From NCBI GenBank assembly GCA_964453665.1, contig CAYVQT010000009.1:1-64000 (forward strand): a stretch of 64,000 nt of DNA, in the 5' to 3' direction. This document shows positions 16,592-26,300 of the stretch, piece after piece. The position numbers and the translations under genes were made by a program. Within the stretch, counting starts at the first letter, position 1. Each line of letters starts with the position of its first letter. The notes under the pieces are model-generated. The model ran no database searches. It was not told the origin of the DNA and saw nothing but the letters and a program-made list of their open reading frames with translations. The DNA is from DAOUTY01 sp964453665. GTDB lineage: Bacteria > Chloroflexota > Dehalococcoidia > SZUA-161.

Positions 16592-19500
16592 ATGTCAAAA
16601 GCAAAAGAGAGAAGTGCCTTAACTACTCATAAAAGTGGCGCGCGCAGGACCCCAATACGCAGGTGGATGGAGGAGACACAGCGCCAAGAGGGTAAGTATT
16701 TTCGCGCTCTCATTGAGAACTCTATGGATGCCATCGCGATTGTTAATAGCGATGGAACCATAAGCTATGAAAGCCCCTCTATTGAACGGGTCCTCGGCTT
16801 TAAACCAGAAGAACTGATTGGCAAAAATATGCTTGAATTCATCCACCCTGACGATGTGCAGTCATTTTTTAAGACCCATGCGATGGTTATCGAGAATCCG
16901 GGGCAGCTTATATCCATGGAACTCCGTTTACTGCATAAGGACGGTTCGTGGCGGGTACTTGAGGGTACCGGAAACAATCTTCTCGATGATCCCAGAATCA
17001 ATGGGGTCGTTATCAACTTCCGAGACATCACCGAACGCAAGCGGGCAGAACAGGAACTGCAGGAATCGAGGGAACAGTACTCCCTGTTGGTTGAAAATCT
17101 CGCTGACGCAGTATTCAGGTTCAAGGAGGGTGTAATTACCTGGGGCAATGACAGGATGCGGGAGATGCTGGGCTACGACGAGGGCGAGATGATCGGCGTG
17201 GATGTGAACCTGTTTGTATCAGATGAGACTGCACTTTCCAGTGTCTATAGAGAGGTTGATGCCGGACTAAAGGGGAAGGGGCATTTCCACGGCGTAATGA
17301 GGGCAAGGAAGAAGGACGGAAGCGTAATAGACATTGAATACAGCGCCTCGCAGGTGCCGGGGAGAGAGCCGATTGAAATCGTCGGTGTCGCCCATGATAT
17401 CACAGAGCGTAAGCGTACGGAGGAAGAACTGCGGGAGAGCGAGAGAAGGTTCAGGCAGATTTTCAACGGCGTAAACGATGAGATTGTATACACAGACACC
17501 GATGGCGTGATACTCAATATGAATGGAAAAAGCTGGAGCATGTTTGGATACGCCCCGGATGAAATGATTGGACGCAATGTTCTGGAGCTAGATCTCTTTG
17601 ATCCGGATGAATTATCGAAACTGTCTGAACTCATGATGGCTTCCGTGGAACAGGGCGGTGCTCAGAGGCCGCTGCTGGAGGTGCAGATCAGACACAGGAA
17701 CGGCTACATGGTTCCTGCGGAAGTGAGTACCAGCCTTATAGCGGCAGCGGATGGCACTCCAGAAGGCTATATCAGCATAATAAGAGACATCACCGAGCGC
17801 AAGCGTATGGAGGGGGAACTGCTTGTCAAAGAAAATGCTGTTGAAAATTCTATTAACGCTATGGCGATATCCGATATTAAGGGCAACATAACGTATGTGA
17901 ACCAAGCCTGCCTGGCATTGTGGCGGAGGGATAGCAAAGAGGAGATACTTGGAAAATCCTACTGGGAGTTACTGGAGCTGGAAGATTCCGTTGTTGCTCA
18001 GGACATAGCGAACGCAATGATCGCAAACGGTTGGTGGGAGGGAGAACTGGCCGCCAGGAGAAAGGACGGCTCGGAGATTCATGTTCAAGTGCTAACCGCC
18101 ATAATAAAAGACGAAAAAGGAAATCCTGTTCAGTCGATGTCCTCTTTCGTTGACGTCACCGAAAGAACAAGGGCTGAGGAGGCACTGCGACGTAGCGAAG
18201 AGCTTTTCAAAGAACTGACAGAAAACGTAGCAGACACCATCGTTATCATCAATGGTGACGGAAGCATTCGTTACCAGAGTCCGTCTTTTCAACGCATGGT
18301 AGGGGAAAAGAGATCTGGCAGTAACCCTTTTGAGTTTGTTCATCCCGACGATATACCTAAAGCATTCGAACTATTCAATCATTTGCTGCAAACCCCTGGC
18401 TGCACGGTACACACCGAGATACGTGGAAAACACAGAGACGGCTCATGGCGCAGCTTTGAGGTGGTAGGAAAGAACCTCCTCGACAATCCTGCGGTCTTAG
18501 GTATCGTTGGCAACTTCAGAGACATTACCGAGCGCAAGCGGGCGTCTGAGGCTCTGCGGGTATCCGAAGAGAGATTCAGAGTAATGTTCGATAATGCTGT
18601 AGAGGGGATACTCCTGGCGCATGCGGGAAATAAGAAATTCCGTATGAGTAACAAGAAGCTTCAGCAGATGTTGGGCTACACCGAGGAGGAGATAAAAAGG
18701 CTGGGAGTTATGGATATTCATCCGAAGGAAGAGCTGCATTACGTGTTGGAACATTTTGAGAAACAGGAGAAGGGGGAAATCGTAATCGCAAAGGATATAC
18801 CTGTGGAAAGGAAAGATGGCAGCGTTTTCTATGCAGACGTCAGCTCAGGACCGATAACGTTGGATGGAGAAGTTTACATTATGGGCATGTTCAGCGATAT
18901 TACCGAGCGCCGGAAAGCGGAGGAGGAGCGGGAGAGGCTGAACGCGGAGATCGTGGAAAAGAACAGGGAGCTGGAGCACATAGTCTATGTCTCCTCCCAT
19001 GACCTGCGCTCGCCGCTGGTGAACATACAGGGTTTCAGCAAGGAGTTGAACTACTCCCTTCAGGAGCTGGTCTCTATCTTGCAGAACAACGAAATTTCGC
19101 AAGAGGTGCGGGGGAAACTCGCCCCCATCATCGAGACGGATATCGCCGATTCCCTGATATACATTCAGTCGAGCATATTGAAAATGGATTCCCTGCTCTC
19201 CGGCCTGCTGCGGCTCTCCCGCCTGGGTCGTGCCGCGCTGAACTTCGAGCTGCTGGATATCAATGAGATGGTGTCCGAAATCCTGAAGGCTAATGAGTAC
19301 AGGATAAAGGCGGCGAAGGTGACGGTGGAATTCGGTGATCTGCCTCCTTGCACTGGCGACAGCGTGCAGATCAACCAGGTTATCTCCAATCTGGTGGACA
19401 ATGCCTTGAAATACCTCGACCTCAGCAGGCCCGGTACCATAAAAATCGCTGGACGAACCGAGGGGGGGCGAACAGTCTATTGCGTTGAAGACAACGGTAT

Positions 19501-19693
19501 CGGTATCGCCGAGGAAGATCAGGCCAGGATATTCGAGATATTCCAGCAGCTCAATCCGGGGAGCAGTAGCGGGGAAGGGCTGGGGCTGAGCGTGGTAAAG
19601 AAGATACTCAGCCGGCAAGATGGGAGGATATGGGTCGAGTCCGAGCTCGGCGCAGGGAGCAGGTTCTTCGTATCGTTGCCAGCTAGCAATTAA
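16592..19693 (+). CDS. Cytosolic sensor histidine kinase with six PAS domains
   Basis: 1033 aa from the ATG at 16592 (GGAGAG upstream). Six PAS/PAC units follow one another between residues about 30 and 790, each ending in a (R/H)DITERK-type linker (the fourth is DVTERTRAEEAL). Then comes a HisKA domain with SSHDLRSPL, phospho-acceptor His near residue 803, and a HATPase domain with N box NQVISNLVDNALKY, G1 box DNGIGI and G2 box GEGLGLS. No transmembrane segment, so the signal is sensed inside the cell; PAS domains can bind haem, flavin or small ligands, but none can be assigned. The following receiver at 19715 is the likely partner (HK plus Rcp1-like receiver, as in phytochrome-type pairs). 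PAS 1 and 5 are clear duplicates (DGSWR...NLLD). Confidence 0.9.
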   Translation: MSKAKERSALTTHKSGARRTPIRRWMEETQRQEGKYFRALIENSMDAIAIVNSDGTISYESPSIERVLGFKPEELIGKNMLEFIHPDDVQSFFKTHAMVIENPGQLISMELRLLHKDGSWRVLEGTGNNLLDDPRINGVVINFRDITERKRAEQELQESREQYSLLVENLADAVFRFKEGVITWGNDRMREMLGYDEGEMIGVDVNLFVSDETALSSVYREVDAGLKGKGHFHGVMRARKKDGSVIDIEYSASQVPGREPIEIVGVAHDITERKRTEEELRESERRFRQIFNGVNDEIVYTDTDGVILNMNGKSWSMFGYAPDEMIGRNVLELDLFDPDELSKLSELMMASVEQGGAQRPLLEVQIRHRNGYMVPAEVSTSLIAAADGTPEGYISIIRDITERKRMEGELLVKENAVENSINAMAISDIKGNITYVNQACLALWRRDSKEEILGKSYWELLELEDSVVAQDIANAMIANGWWEGELAARRKDGSEIHVQVLTAIIKDEKGNPVQSMSSFVDVTERTRAEEALRRSEELFKELTENVADTIVIINGDGSIRYQSPSFQRMVGEKRSGSNPFEFVHPDDIPKAFELFNHLLQTPGCTVHTEIRGKHRDGSWRSFEVVGKNLLDNPAVLGIVGNFRDITERKRASEALRVSEERFRVMFDNAVEGILLAHAGNKKFRMSNKKLQQMLGYTEEEIKRLGVMDIHPKEELHYVLEHFEKQEKGEIVIAKDIPVERKDGSVFYADVSSGPITLDGEVYIMGMFSDITERRKAEEERERLNAEIVEKNRELEHIVYVSSHDLRSPLVNIQGFSKELNYSLQELVSILQNNEISQEVRGKLAPIIETDIADSLIYIQSSILKMDSLLSGLLRLSRLGRAALNFELLDINEMVSEILKANEYRIKAAKVTVEFGDLPPCTGDSVQINQVISNLVDNALKYLDLSRPGTIKIAGRTEGGRTVYCVEDNGIGIAEEDQARIFEIFQQLNPGSSSGEGLGLSVVKKILSRQDGRIWVESELGAGSRFFVSLPASN

Positions 19694-19714
19694 CAATAAA
19701 GAAGGAGAGAGAGC

Positions 19715-20176
19715 ATGAAGAAGGAGATGGTCATACTTATTGCCGAGGATGACAAGGGACACGCGGCCCTGATTCAGAAAAACCTCAGGCGGTCGGGTAT
19801 AAACAACGATTTCATTCATTTCAAGGACGGCGAGGAAACCCTGAACTTCCTCTTTCGAAAGACAGAGGAGCCTCGAATGGTGAGCGGTACGCCTTACCTC
19901 CTGCTGCTGGACATTAATATGCCCAGGGTTGACGGGGTGGAGGTCCTGAGGCAGGTGAAAGGGGACCAGGAACTCAGGAAAATGCCCGTAATAATGCTCA
20001 CTACCACGGATGACCCGCGAGAAGTCGAACGCTGCCATAGTATGGGGTGCAACAGCTATGTCGCCAAACCGGTAGATTACGATCGCTTCGTAGAGGCTAT
20101 TCAGCAACTCGGCCTCTTCCTCATGGTTGTGAAGGTGCCGGGTATCGATGGAGAGATGCAGAATGTTGCAGAATGA
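19715..20176 (+). CDS. Single-domain response regulator, Rcp1-like
   Basis: 153 aa, a lone receiver. Acidic pocket AEDD, phospho-acceptor Asp66 in LLLLDINMPRVDG, switch Thr in IMLTTTDDPRE and Lys in YVAKPVDYDRF. The sequence between beta-2 and beta-3 (DGEETLNFLFRK) is the insertion typical of Rcp1-type receivers that serve phytochrome-like kinases. 21 nt after the six-PAS kinase, with GAAGGAGAGAG as ribosome site, and overlapping the next gene by 14 nt, so all four signalling genes form one operon. No output domain; it probably passes the phosphate on or acts by protein contact. Confidence 0.9.
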   Translation: MKKEMVILIAEDDKGHAALIQKNLRRSGINNDFIHFKDGEETLNFLFRKTEEPRMVSGTPYLLLLDINMPRVDGVEVLRQVKGDQELRKMPVIMLTTTDDPREVERCHSMGCNSYVAKPVDYDRFVEAIQQLGLFLMVVKVPGIDGEMQNVAE

Positions 20177-22484
20177 CCCTGAGGTCGGCGAAACAATTAT
20201 CATTGTCGAAGATGATGAAGGGGTGAGCCGCCTGATTAAGAAAAACCTTGAGAGGGTGGGGTTTAAAACCGACTCTGCTGCGAGGGGCGCTGAAGCAATC
20301 GAAAAGATTACCGGGGATACCCATGCTTTGCTCCTGTTGGATTACCAGTTGCCGGATATGACAGGGAAACAGGTGGTAGAGAGGCTTGGGGAGATGCAGT
20401 GCCTGCCTCCTTTCATCATAATGACCGGCCGGGGTGACGAAAGGACCGCGGTAGAGATGATGAAGCTTGGCGCCCGGGACTACGTGGTGAAGGACGCCGG
20501 TTTCATCGATGTTCTGCCGCAAGTCGTAAAACGGGCGGTCAAAGAGGTCAGCTCTGAGAGGAAACTGGCGGAAACGGAGGCTAGACTTCGTGAATCCCAG
20601 CGGTCTCTTTCCACTTTAATGAGCAACCTTCCAGGCATGGCCTACCGCTGTTGGGATGATGCGGACAGGACGATGACATTTGTCAGCGAGGGATGCCTGG
20701 AACTCACGGGCTACCAGAACTCGGACCTTATAGGAAATGAAAAAATCGCCTATATACAGCTTGTAAACCCGGAAGATAAGGAGACGGTGTTGAACAATAT
20801 CCGACTTGCGCTGGCCGAGAAGTGCTCTTTTCAGGTTCTCTATCGAATCGGTACCAACCGGGGTGAAGAGAAGTGGGTCATGGAAAAGGGTACGGGAATC
20901 TTCTCTACCGAAGGGGAGCTGCAGGCAGTGGAAGGCTTCGTGATGGATGTCACCGAGCGCAAGCGGGCTGAGGAGGCCTTGCAGCAGAGCGAGGAGTATT
21001 TCCGCTCGCTTATTGATAACTCACTGGAAGCTATCTTGATCCTGGACGGTGACGGAACCATTCGTTACGTGAGCCCGTCCTATGAGCGTGTGTTGGGGTA
21101 TAGAACGGAAGATCGCACTAACGGGAGTATGTTCGATCAGATTCACCCTGATGATATACCGGAGGTAGCTGACACATTCGCTCAATTCCTGCGAGACCCG
21201 GGTGGCAGTCTGCAAACTGAGGTGCGTGCGCTCCATAAAGACGGCTCGTGGCGCATCATCGAAGCCGTGGGCAACAATCTTCTTAACAATCCGGCAGTAA
21301 AGGGCATTGTCATCAATATGCGCGATATCACCGAGCGCAGACAAATGGAGCAGGAGTTGCGAGAAAGTGAGGAAAGGTTTAGAGACCTCTTTGAAAACGC
21401 TAACGATTTGATACAGATCGTTGATGTCAACGGCAGATTCGTGTACGTCAACAGAAAGTGGTTGCAGACGCTCGGTTATTCTGAAAAAGAAGTCGGGAAA
21501 CTGAGACTGTCAGACATCCTCCGCAAAGACCGGATACCCCATTGCATGGAACTGTTCAGGAGGGTATGCAGCGGCGAATCGCTTGAAAAAATGCAGACTG
21601 TTTTTGTGAGCAAGGACGGCCGTGAGATCTATGTAGAGGGTGATTTAAGCGCGCGTTTCAATGAGGGGGAATTCGTCAGAACAAGGGGTATTTTCAGGGA
21701 CGTTACCGAGCGCAGGCAGGCTGAGGAAGCCAAGCGAGAACTCGATCGTTTGAAATCAGAGTTCATATCCAATACCTCGCACGAGCTACGTACACCCCTG
21801 CAGTCGATCATGGGTTTTACCAAGTTGATGCTGCGGGAAAAGGTGCCTGATCCCGAAACGCAGAGAGAGTTCCTGTCCATCATTGATAAGCAGAGTGCAC
21901 GTCTCGCCGATTTAATTAATGATTTGCTCGACGTCTCGCGCATGGAATCGGGCAGGTTCAATATCCAGAAGCAGCCCCTGTCGATAGGGGACGTGATTCA
22001 CGGCGCGGTGACAGAACTCGACGGTATTGCCCATGATAGCGGTGTCGCGATTGTGGGAGACATGCCGGCGACGCTGCCTGAGATAGAAGCGGATGAGAAG
22101 CGTATAAAGCAGGTTATAGTAAATCTGCTGGGCAACGCTCTTAAGTTCAGCGACTCGGGTGGAGAGATCACGATGAGTGCGGAGGTCAAGGATGATGAAA
22201 TTCTTGTCAGCGTCTCTGACCGTGGCATAGGCATACCTGCCGAAGCTATCCCGCACCTTTTTGAGAGGTTCTATCAGGTGGATGGCTCGATGACGCGCAG
22301 CAGTAGCGGCAGCGGCCTGGGACTCTTTATCTCAGCGCAGATCGTTGAAGCGCACGGCGGCCGGATATGGGCGGAGAGCAAGTTAGGCAAAGGCAGCACT
22401 TTCAGCTTCACGCTGCCGTTGAGCCCAACAGACTATCAAGGAGGCGGACCACATGAAAAAGAGAGTGTTGCTAATAGAGGATGA
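20163..22484 (+). CDS. Receiver-PAS-PAS-PAS-histidine kinase hybrid
   Basis: 773 aa from the ATG at 20163 (GGAGAG 9 nt upstream); an ATG at 20148 lacks a ribosome site. Order: receiver (residues 10-120, Asp60 in LLLDYQLPDM), three PAS/PAC units (about 140-520), HisKA with SHELRTPLQS (His540) and HATPase with QVIVNLLGNALKFS, DRGIGIP and SGSGLGLF. An N-terminal receiver feeding a kinase is a way to couple the first kinase of the operon to a second one. The second PAS unit closely resembles PAS 1 and 5 of the upstream kinase, indicating duplication inside the locus. Cytosolic. The 3' end overlaps the next receiver gene by 32 nt. Confidence 0.9.
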   Translation: MLQNDPEVGETIIIVEDDEGVSRLIKKNLERVGFKTDSAARGAEAIEKITGDTHALLLLDYQLPDMTGKQVVERLGEMQCLPPFIIMTGRGDERTAVEMMKLGARDYVVKDAGFIDVLPQVVKRAVKEVSSERKLAETEARLRESQRSLSTLMSNLPGMAYRCWDDADRTMTFVSEGCLELTGYQNSDLIGNEKIAYIQLVNPEDKETVLNNIRLALAEKCSFQVLYRIGTNRGEEKWVMEKGTGIFSTEGELQAVEGFVMDVTERKRAEEALQQSEEYFRSLIDNSLEAILILDGDGTIRYVSPSYERVLGYRTEDRTNGSMFDQIHPDDIPEVADTFAQFLRDPGGSLQTEVRALHKDGSWRIIEAVGNNLLNNPAVKGIVINMRDITERRQMEQELRESEERFRDLFENANDLIQIVDVNGRFVYVNRKWLQTLGYSEKEVGKLRLSDILRKDRIPHCMELFRRVCSGESLEKMQTVFVSKDGREIYVEGDLSARFNEGEFVRTRGIFRDVTERRQAEEAKRELDRLKSEFISNTSHELRTPLQSIMGFTKLMLREKVPDPETQREFLSIIDKQSARLADLINDLLDVSRMESGRFNIQKQPLSIGDVIHGAVTELDGIAHDSGVAIVGDMPATLPEIEADEKRIKQVIVNLLGNALKFSDSGGEITMSAEVKDDEILVSVSDRGIGIPAEAIPHLFERFYQVDGSMTRSSSGSGLGLFISAQIVEAHGGRIWAESKLGKGSTFSFTLPLSPTDYQGGGPHEKESVANRG

Positions 22485-22839
22485 TCCCAGCGCTGTCAGG
22501 CTTGTGAGCTATACTCTGGAGCAGGAGGGCTATGAAGTCCTGACGGCTATGAACGGACTGGAGGGGCTTAATAAAGTGCGCGAGGAGGCGCCTGACCTGC
22601 TTGTCCTGGATGTGATGCTGCCGGGGCTGGATGGCTTTGAGGTCTGCCGCCGCCTGCGCGCTGACGAGAAAACTGCGGGGCTGCCTGTTCTGATGCTTTC
22701 GGCAAAGGCGCAGGAAATCGACAAGACCACAGGGATCAAAGTGGGGGCAGATGACTATCTCGCGAAACCTGCCGATCCGTCAGAGATAGTGGCCAGGGTG
22801 GAGAGTCTGCTGCGGCGCAAAGCTACGGGTGTGAAGTGA
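22453..22839 (+). CDS. Single-domain response regulator (CheY/PleD-type receiver)
   Basis: 128 aa. Acidic pair in LIEDDPSAV, phospho-acceptor Asp53 in LVLDVMLPGLDG, conserved Ser in LMLSAKAQE and Lys in YLAKPADPSE. The ATG has AAGGAGG 8 nt upstream inside the end of the hybrid kinase gene. No output domain. As the last gene of the HK-RR-hybrid-RR operon it is the likely end point of the relay, although no target is encoded nearby. Confidence 0.9.
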   Translation: MKKRVLLIEDDPSAVRLVSYTLEQEGYEVLTAMNGLEGLNKVREEAPDLLVLDVMLPGLDGFEVCRRLRADEKTAGLPVLMLSAKAQEIDKTTGIKVGADDYLAKPADPSEIVARVESLLRRKATGVK

Positions 22840-22935
22840 ATGCTGGCTGGTATACGGCACATTGATTGGGTAAGTGCAGCCAACTGGCTGCTGAAGGGTT
22901 GGTTTCAGTGAAATAGTATATTGGAGGAGAGGAAA

Positions 22936-23208
22936 ATGTTGTTTGTCGCTTTTATTGAGACCGATGTGGCGAGGATAAAAGAACTGGCAGAGGCAGCGAT
23001 AAAGAGAGGCGATGTTGAAGGTCTAAAGACAGTTGGCAGCTACGGTACCCCGGTTGGCAAGGGTGTCCATATCTTTGATGCTGATAGTGAAGAAGCGGTC
23101 TTCAAATATTACACACCGGAGCTGCCTTTCCTCAAGAATCTGGAGGTCTATCCCGCGCTGCCTCTGGAAAAGGTCATACCATTCCATATGTTAGCGCTTC
23201 AGTCATAG
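22936..23208 (+). CDS. Small DUF3303-like protein
   Basis: 90 aa from the ATG at 22936, preceded by GGAGGAGAGGAAA; the TTG at 22921 is part of that ribosome site. MLFVAFIETDVARIKELAEAA, then VGSYGTPVGKGVHIFDADSEEAVFKYYTPEL resembles the DUF3303-like ferredoxin-fold proteins (dimeric alpha-beta barrel layout). Function unknown. It follows the signalling operon by about 100 nt and may be read with it. Confidence 0.5.
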   Translation: MLFVAFIETDVARIKELAEAAIKRGDVEGLKTVGSYGTPVGKGVHIFDADSEEAVFKYYTPELPFLKNLEVYPALPLEKVIPFHMLALQS

Positions 23209-23270
23209 CCGGGAGGAAATCCGGTTGGTCGAGTGAGTTCGTCACAGCGGCACCCGCCGCCTAACGTGCT

Positions 23271-23335
23271 TGCTTTCGCCCTGAGCCTGTCGAAGGGAAC
23301 CCCGCTACTTCGCTGAGGACGTCCCTGTCGAGTCA
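23271..23335. repeat. Interspersed repeat TTCGCCCTGAGCCTGTCGAAGGG, between convergent genes
   Basis: Second copy of the element at 8759. It lies between the convergent stops at 23208 and 23390; TCGAAGG/CCTGTCGA parts could fold. No terminator with a T run is visible here. Confidence 0.55.
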
Positions 23336-23389
23336 TGAGCGGCTATTTTTTTAAATGGGCCTCTCTTTAAATTATCAAAGGATAGCCAG

Positions 23390-26300
23390 CTACGTAAGGC
23401 GAACAAGCCGCCTGCGCAAGCCAAAAGCCAGTATAGCTGCTCCGAATGCTGCCGCCATCCCTATGTATAGACTGGGGAAGACTGGCACACCTGTTCCTCC
23501 GGTTGGAGCCGGTGGCGGATTCCCCGGCCCTCCCTGGTCGATGATTATGCCATCGGCAGTCAAATCATCATCTCCCAGTCCGCCATCGACAAGCGTAATA
23601 ATAATGACATTGTCTCCGTCATCATCGCCAATGGGCGGCAATTGATACCAGTGGTAGGTAGGGTCGGAAGGTGTAGGCCCAAACTTCCAATATTCCGTTC
23701 CAACAGGAACAGGGTCATCAAGTATCAGTGTCACCTCAACCGTATCACCGGGAGTTACTCCAGTGATCTCGAACGAGAAGAAACCGTGAGTAAAGTCAAG
23801 GTTAGGTTTTCCTTCGTCTGGTAATGAATCTTCATGAATAGCTGTGACTTTCTCAAGATTCGTTCCCACAGGTGATTCTATAGTCACATATTCATTATCA
23901 GTAGAATTGGGCAGGGATGCCACATCCTCTTGTGAGGAGTCTTGGATACCATCGTTATTTCCGTCACCGCTGTTGGGAGAACCATTTTCCACATCTTCGG
24001 GAATACCATCACCGTCCTCCGAAGTGCCCAGTGTAGTACCACTCGCAGTGTTTGAAAGCTCTGCCCAATTTGACAATTCATCAGCCGTTTTTATGGCAAA
24101 ATAATATGTTGTTTCTTCAGAAAGGCTTACGACTTGACAAGCTTCGGCGCTACCGGCAGAGTTTGGTGTTGGTGGCGGGATTAAAGGTATGGCCATACTC
24201 CAGTTAGCCTCTGTAATAAATGAGGTTGATAACCGTATATCATACTGTGACGCACTACCTATATTGCCGTCGTCACCAGGTGCTGTCCATGCAAGAGTAA
24301 TAGAGTCGGTTGTAACAATGCTTATTGAAAGATCTGTAATAACAGCTGGCGGCACATTATCGACTGTTGATGAAGGTTCCACCATAATTCCCTGTGCCAG
24401 CGTGGGCATCTGGACTCTGAATGTGTCAGTGTCGGTAAATATCTCCGCATTGGCGTCGATCCAGTCGGAGCCGTTCCAGTAGAAAATTCTTATAGCGTCC
24501 ACGTTAGACACGCAGGAAGGATCGTACCCGGACTCTACAGTTACGGGCCCGGAATATGAAGCGGTGGTTTTAATCTCACCGTAGACCACATCGCAACCAG
24601 GTCCGCCGCCGATGAGCTGATACCCATCAGGCACGGGGTCCCACTCAGGTAATGGATCGAAATATATATCCATCGAGGTAAGTCCAGGTGATGAAACATC
24701 TGCGAATGTGACGGCGGGTCCGTAATCTGGGATAACAACAGTTACTTGTGATCCGGCCGGGGTGTATACATACCCAGATGAGGGTTCTACCGTAATTCCC
24801 TGTGCCAGCGTGGGCATCTGGACTCTGAATGTGTCAGTGTCGGTAAANNNNNNNNNNNNNNNNNNNNNNNNNNNNNNNNNNNNNNNNNNNNNNNNNNNNN
24901 NNNNNNNNNNNNNNNNNNNNNNNNNNNNNNNNNNNNNNNNNNNNNNNTAGACACGCAGGAAGGATCGTACCCGGACTCTACAGTTACGGGCCCGGAATAT
25001 GAGGCGGTGGTTTTAATCTCACCGTAGACCACATCGCAACCAGGTCCGCCGCCGATAATCTGATACCCATCAGGCACGGGGTCCCATTCAGGTAAGGGAT
25101 CTGCATATGTAATTAAGTAGGTACACCCAGCGGTTGTTACTTCAGGGAAGGTAACTGTGACAGCAACCTCGGTTAACTCTACGACTACAGTCGAGCCGGT
25201 GGGCGTATTGTAATTGATGATAAAGCCTGCTGTCAGGATAGCTGTTCCCCAGGGGGTTGTAACAGATACATCCATTTCCCCGACGGTAGCGCAAGGGTCA
25301 ATGGATATATTGGCCGTTATCTCGGTGGAGCTGTGACAGGTGAAGTTGTTGACTGTTATCTCTGAGCCGAAATCGGTTGATGTGGCACCAGTAAAATTAG
25401 TACCTGTAATGGTAACATCAATTGACTCTCCCTGCTTACCTTCGTTGGGATTAGTGATATTTATAGTGGGTGGTTGAGAAACCGAGATATAATCGGTCTT
25501 TATCTCCGTATGGGAGTTGGAGGCGCTGTCGGTGATCTTGAGGGCGACGGTATAGGTACCCGTAGCGGGGTAGGTATGTGAAGGGTTAGAGAGGTCGCTG
25601 TCGTTATCGAGGTTAATGCCGTCGTAATCGAAGTCCCACTGGTAGCTGAGCGGAGGTACACCGCCGGTTGAGCTGTCGGTGAACTGGATGCCCTGGTTGA
25701 TAATTACCTCGGTCATATCGGCGGAGAAATCCGCCTGGGGAGCGTTGGTTACCGAGATGCAGTCGGTCTTGATCTCCGTGTGGGAATTGGAGGCGCTGTC
25801 GGTTATCTTGAGTGCTACTGTATAGGTGCCTGCAGCAGGGTAGGAGTGTGATGGGTTGGGCAGGTCGCTGTCGTTATTCAGGGTGACGCCGTCGTAATCG
25901 AAGTCCCACTGGTAGCTTAGCGGGGCGACACCGCCGGATGATGTGTCGGTGAACTGGACGCTCTGGTCGACAATCACAGCGGTCCTGTCAACGGAGAAAT
26001 CCGCCTGTGGAGCGTTGGTGACTGAGATGTAATCAGTCTTGGTCTCCGTATGGGAATTGGAGGCGCTGTCGGTGATCTTGAGGGCGACAGTATAGGTGCC
26101 AGTAGAGGGGTAGGAATACGATGGGTTGGGAAAGTCGCTGTCGTTATCGAGTTTGACGCCGTCGTAATCGAAGTCCCACTGGTAGCTGAGCGGAGGGACA
26201 CCGCCGGTTGAGCTGTCAGTGAACTGGATGCCCTGGTCGACAATCACCGCGGTCATGTCAGCGGAGAAATCCGCCTGTGGTGCGTTGTTGACCGAGATGT

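Noticed and set aside
18845..20203. 452-codon open frame on the minus strand
   Set aside because: It is antisense to the histidine kinase and receiver genes, which have complete family motifs; the frame has no ribosome site or recognisable domain.
24762..24950. Frame reading through the N run
   Set aside because: Artefact of translating N; the real gene is on the other strand.
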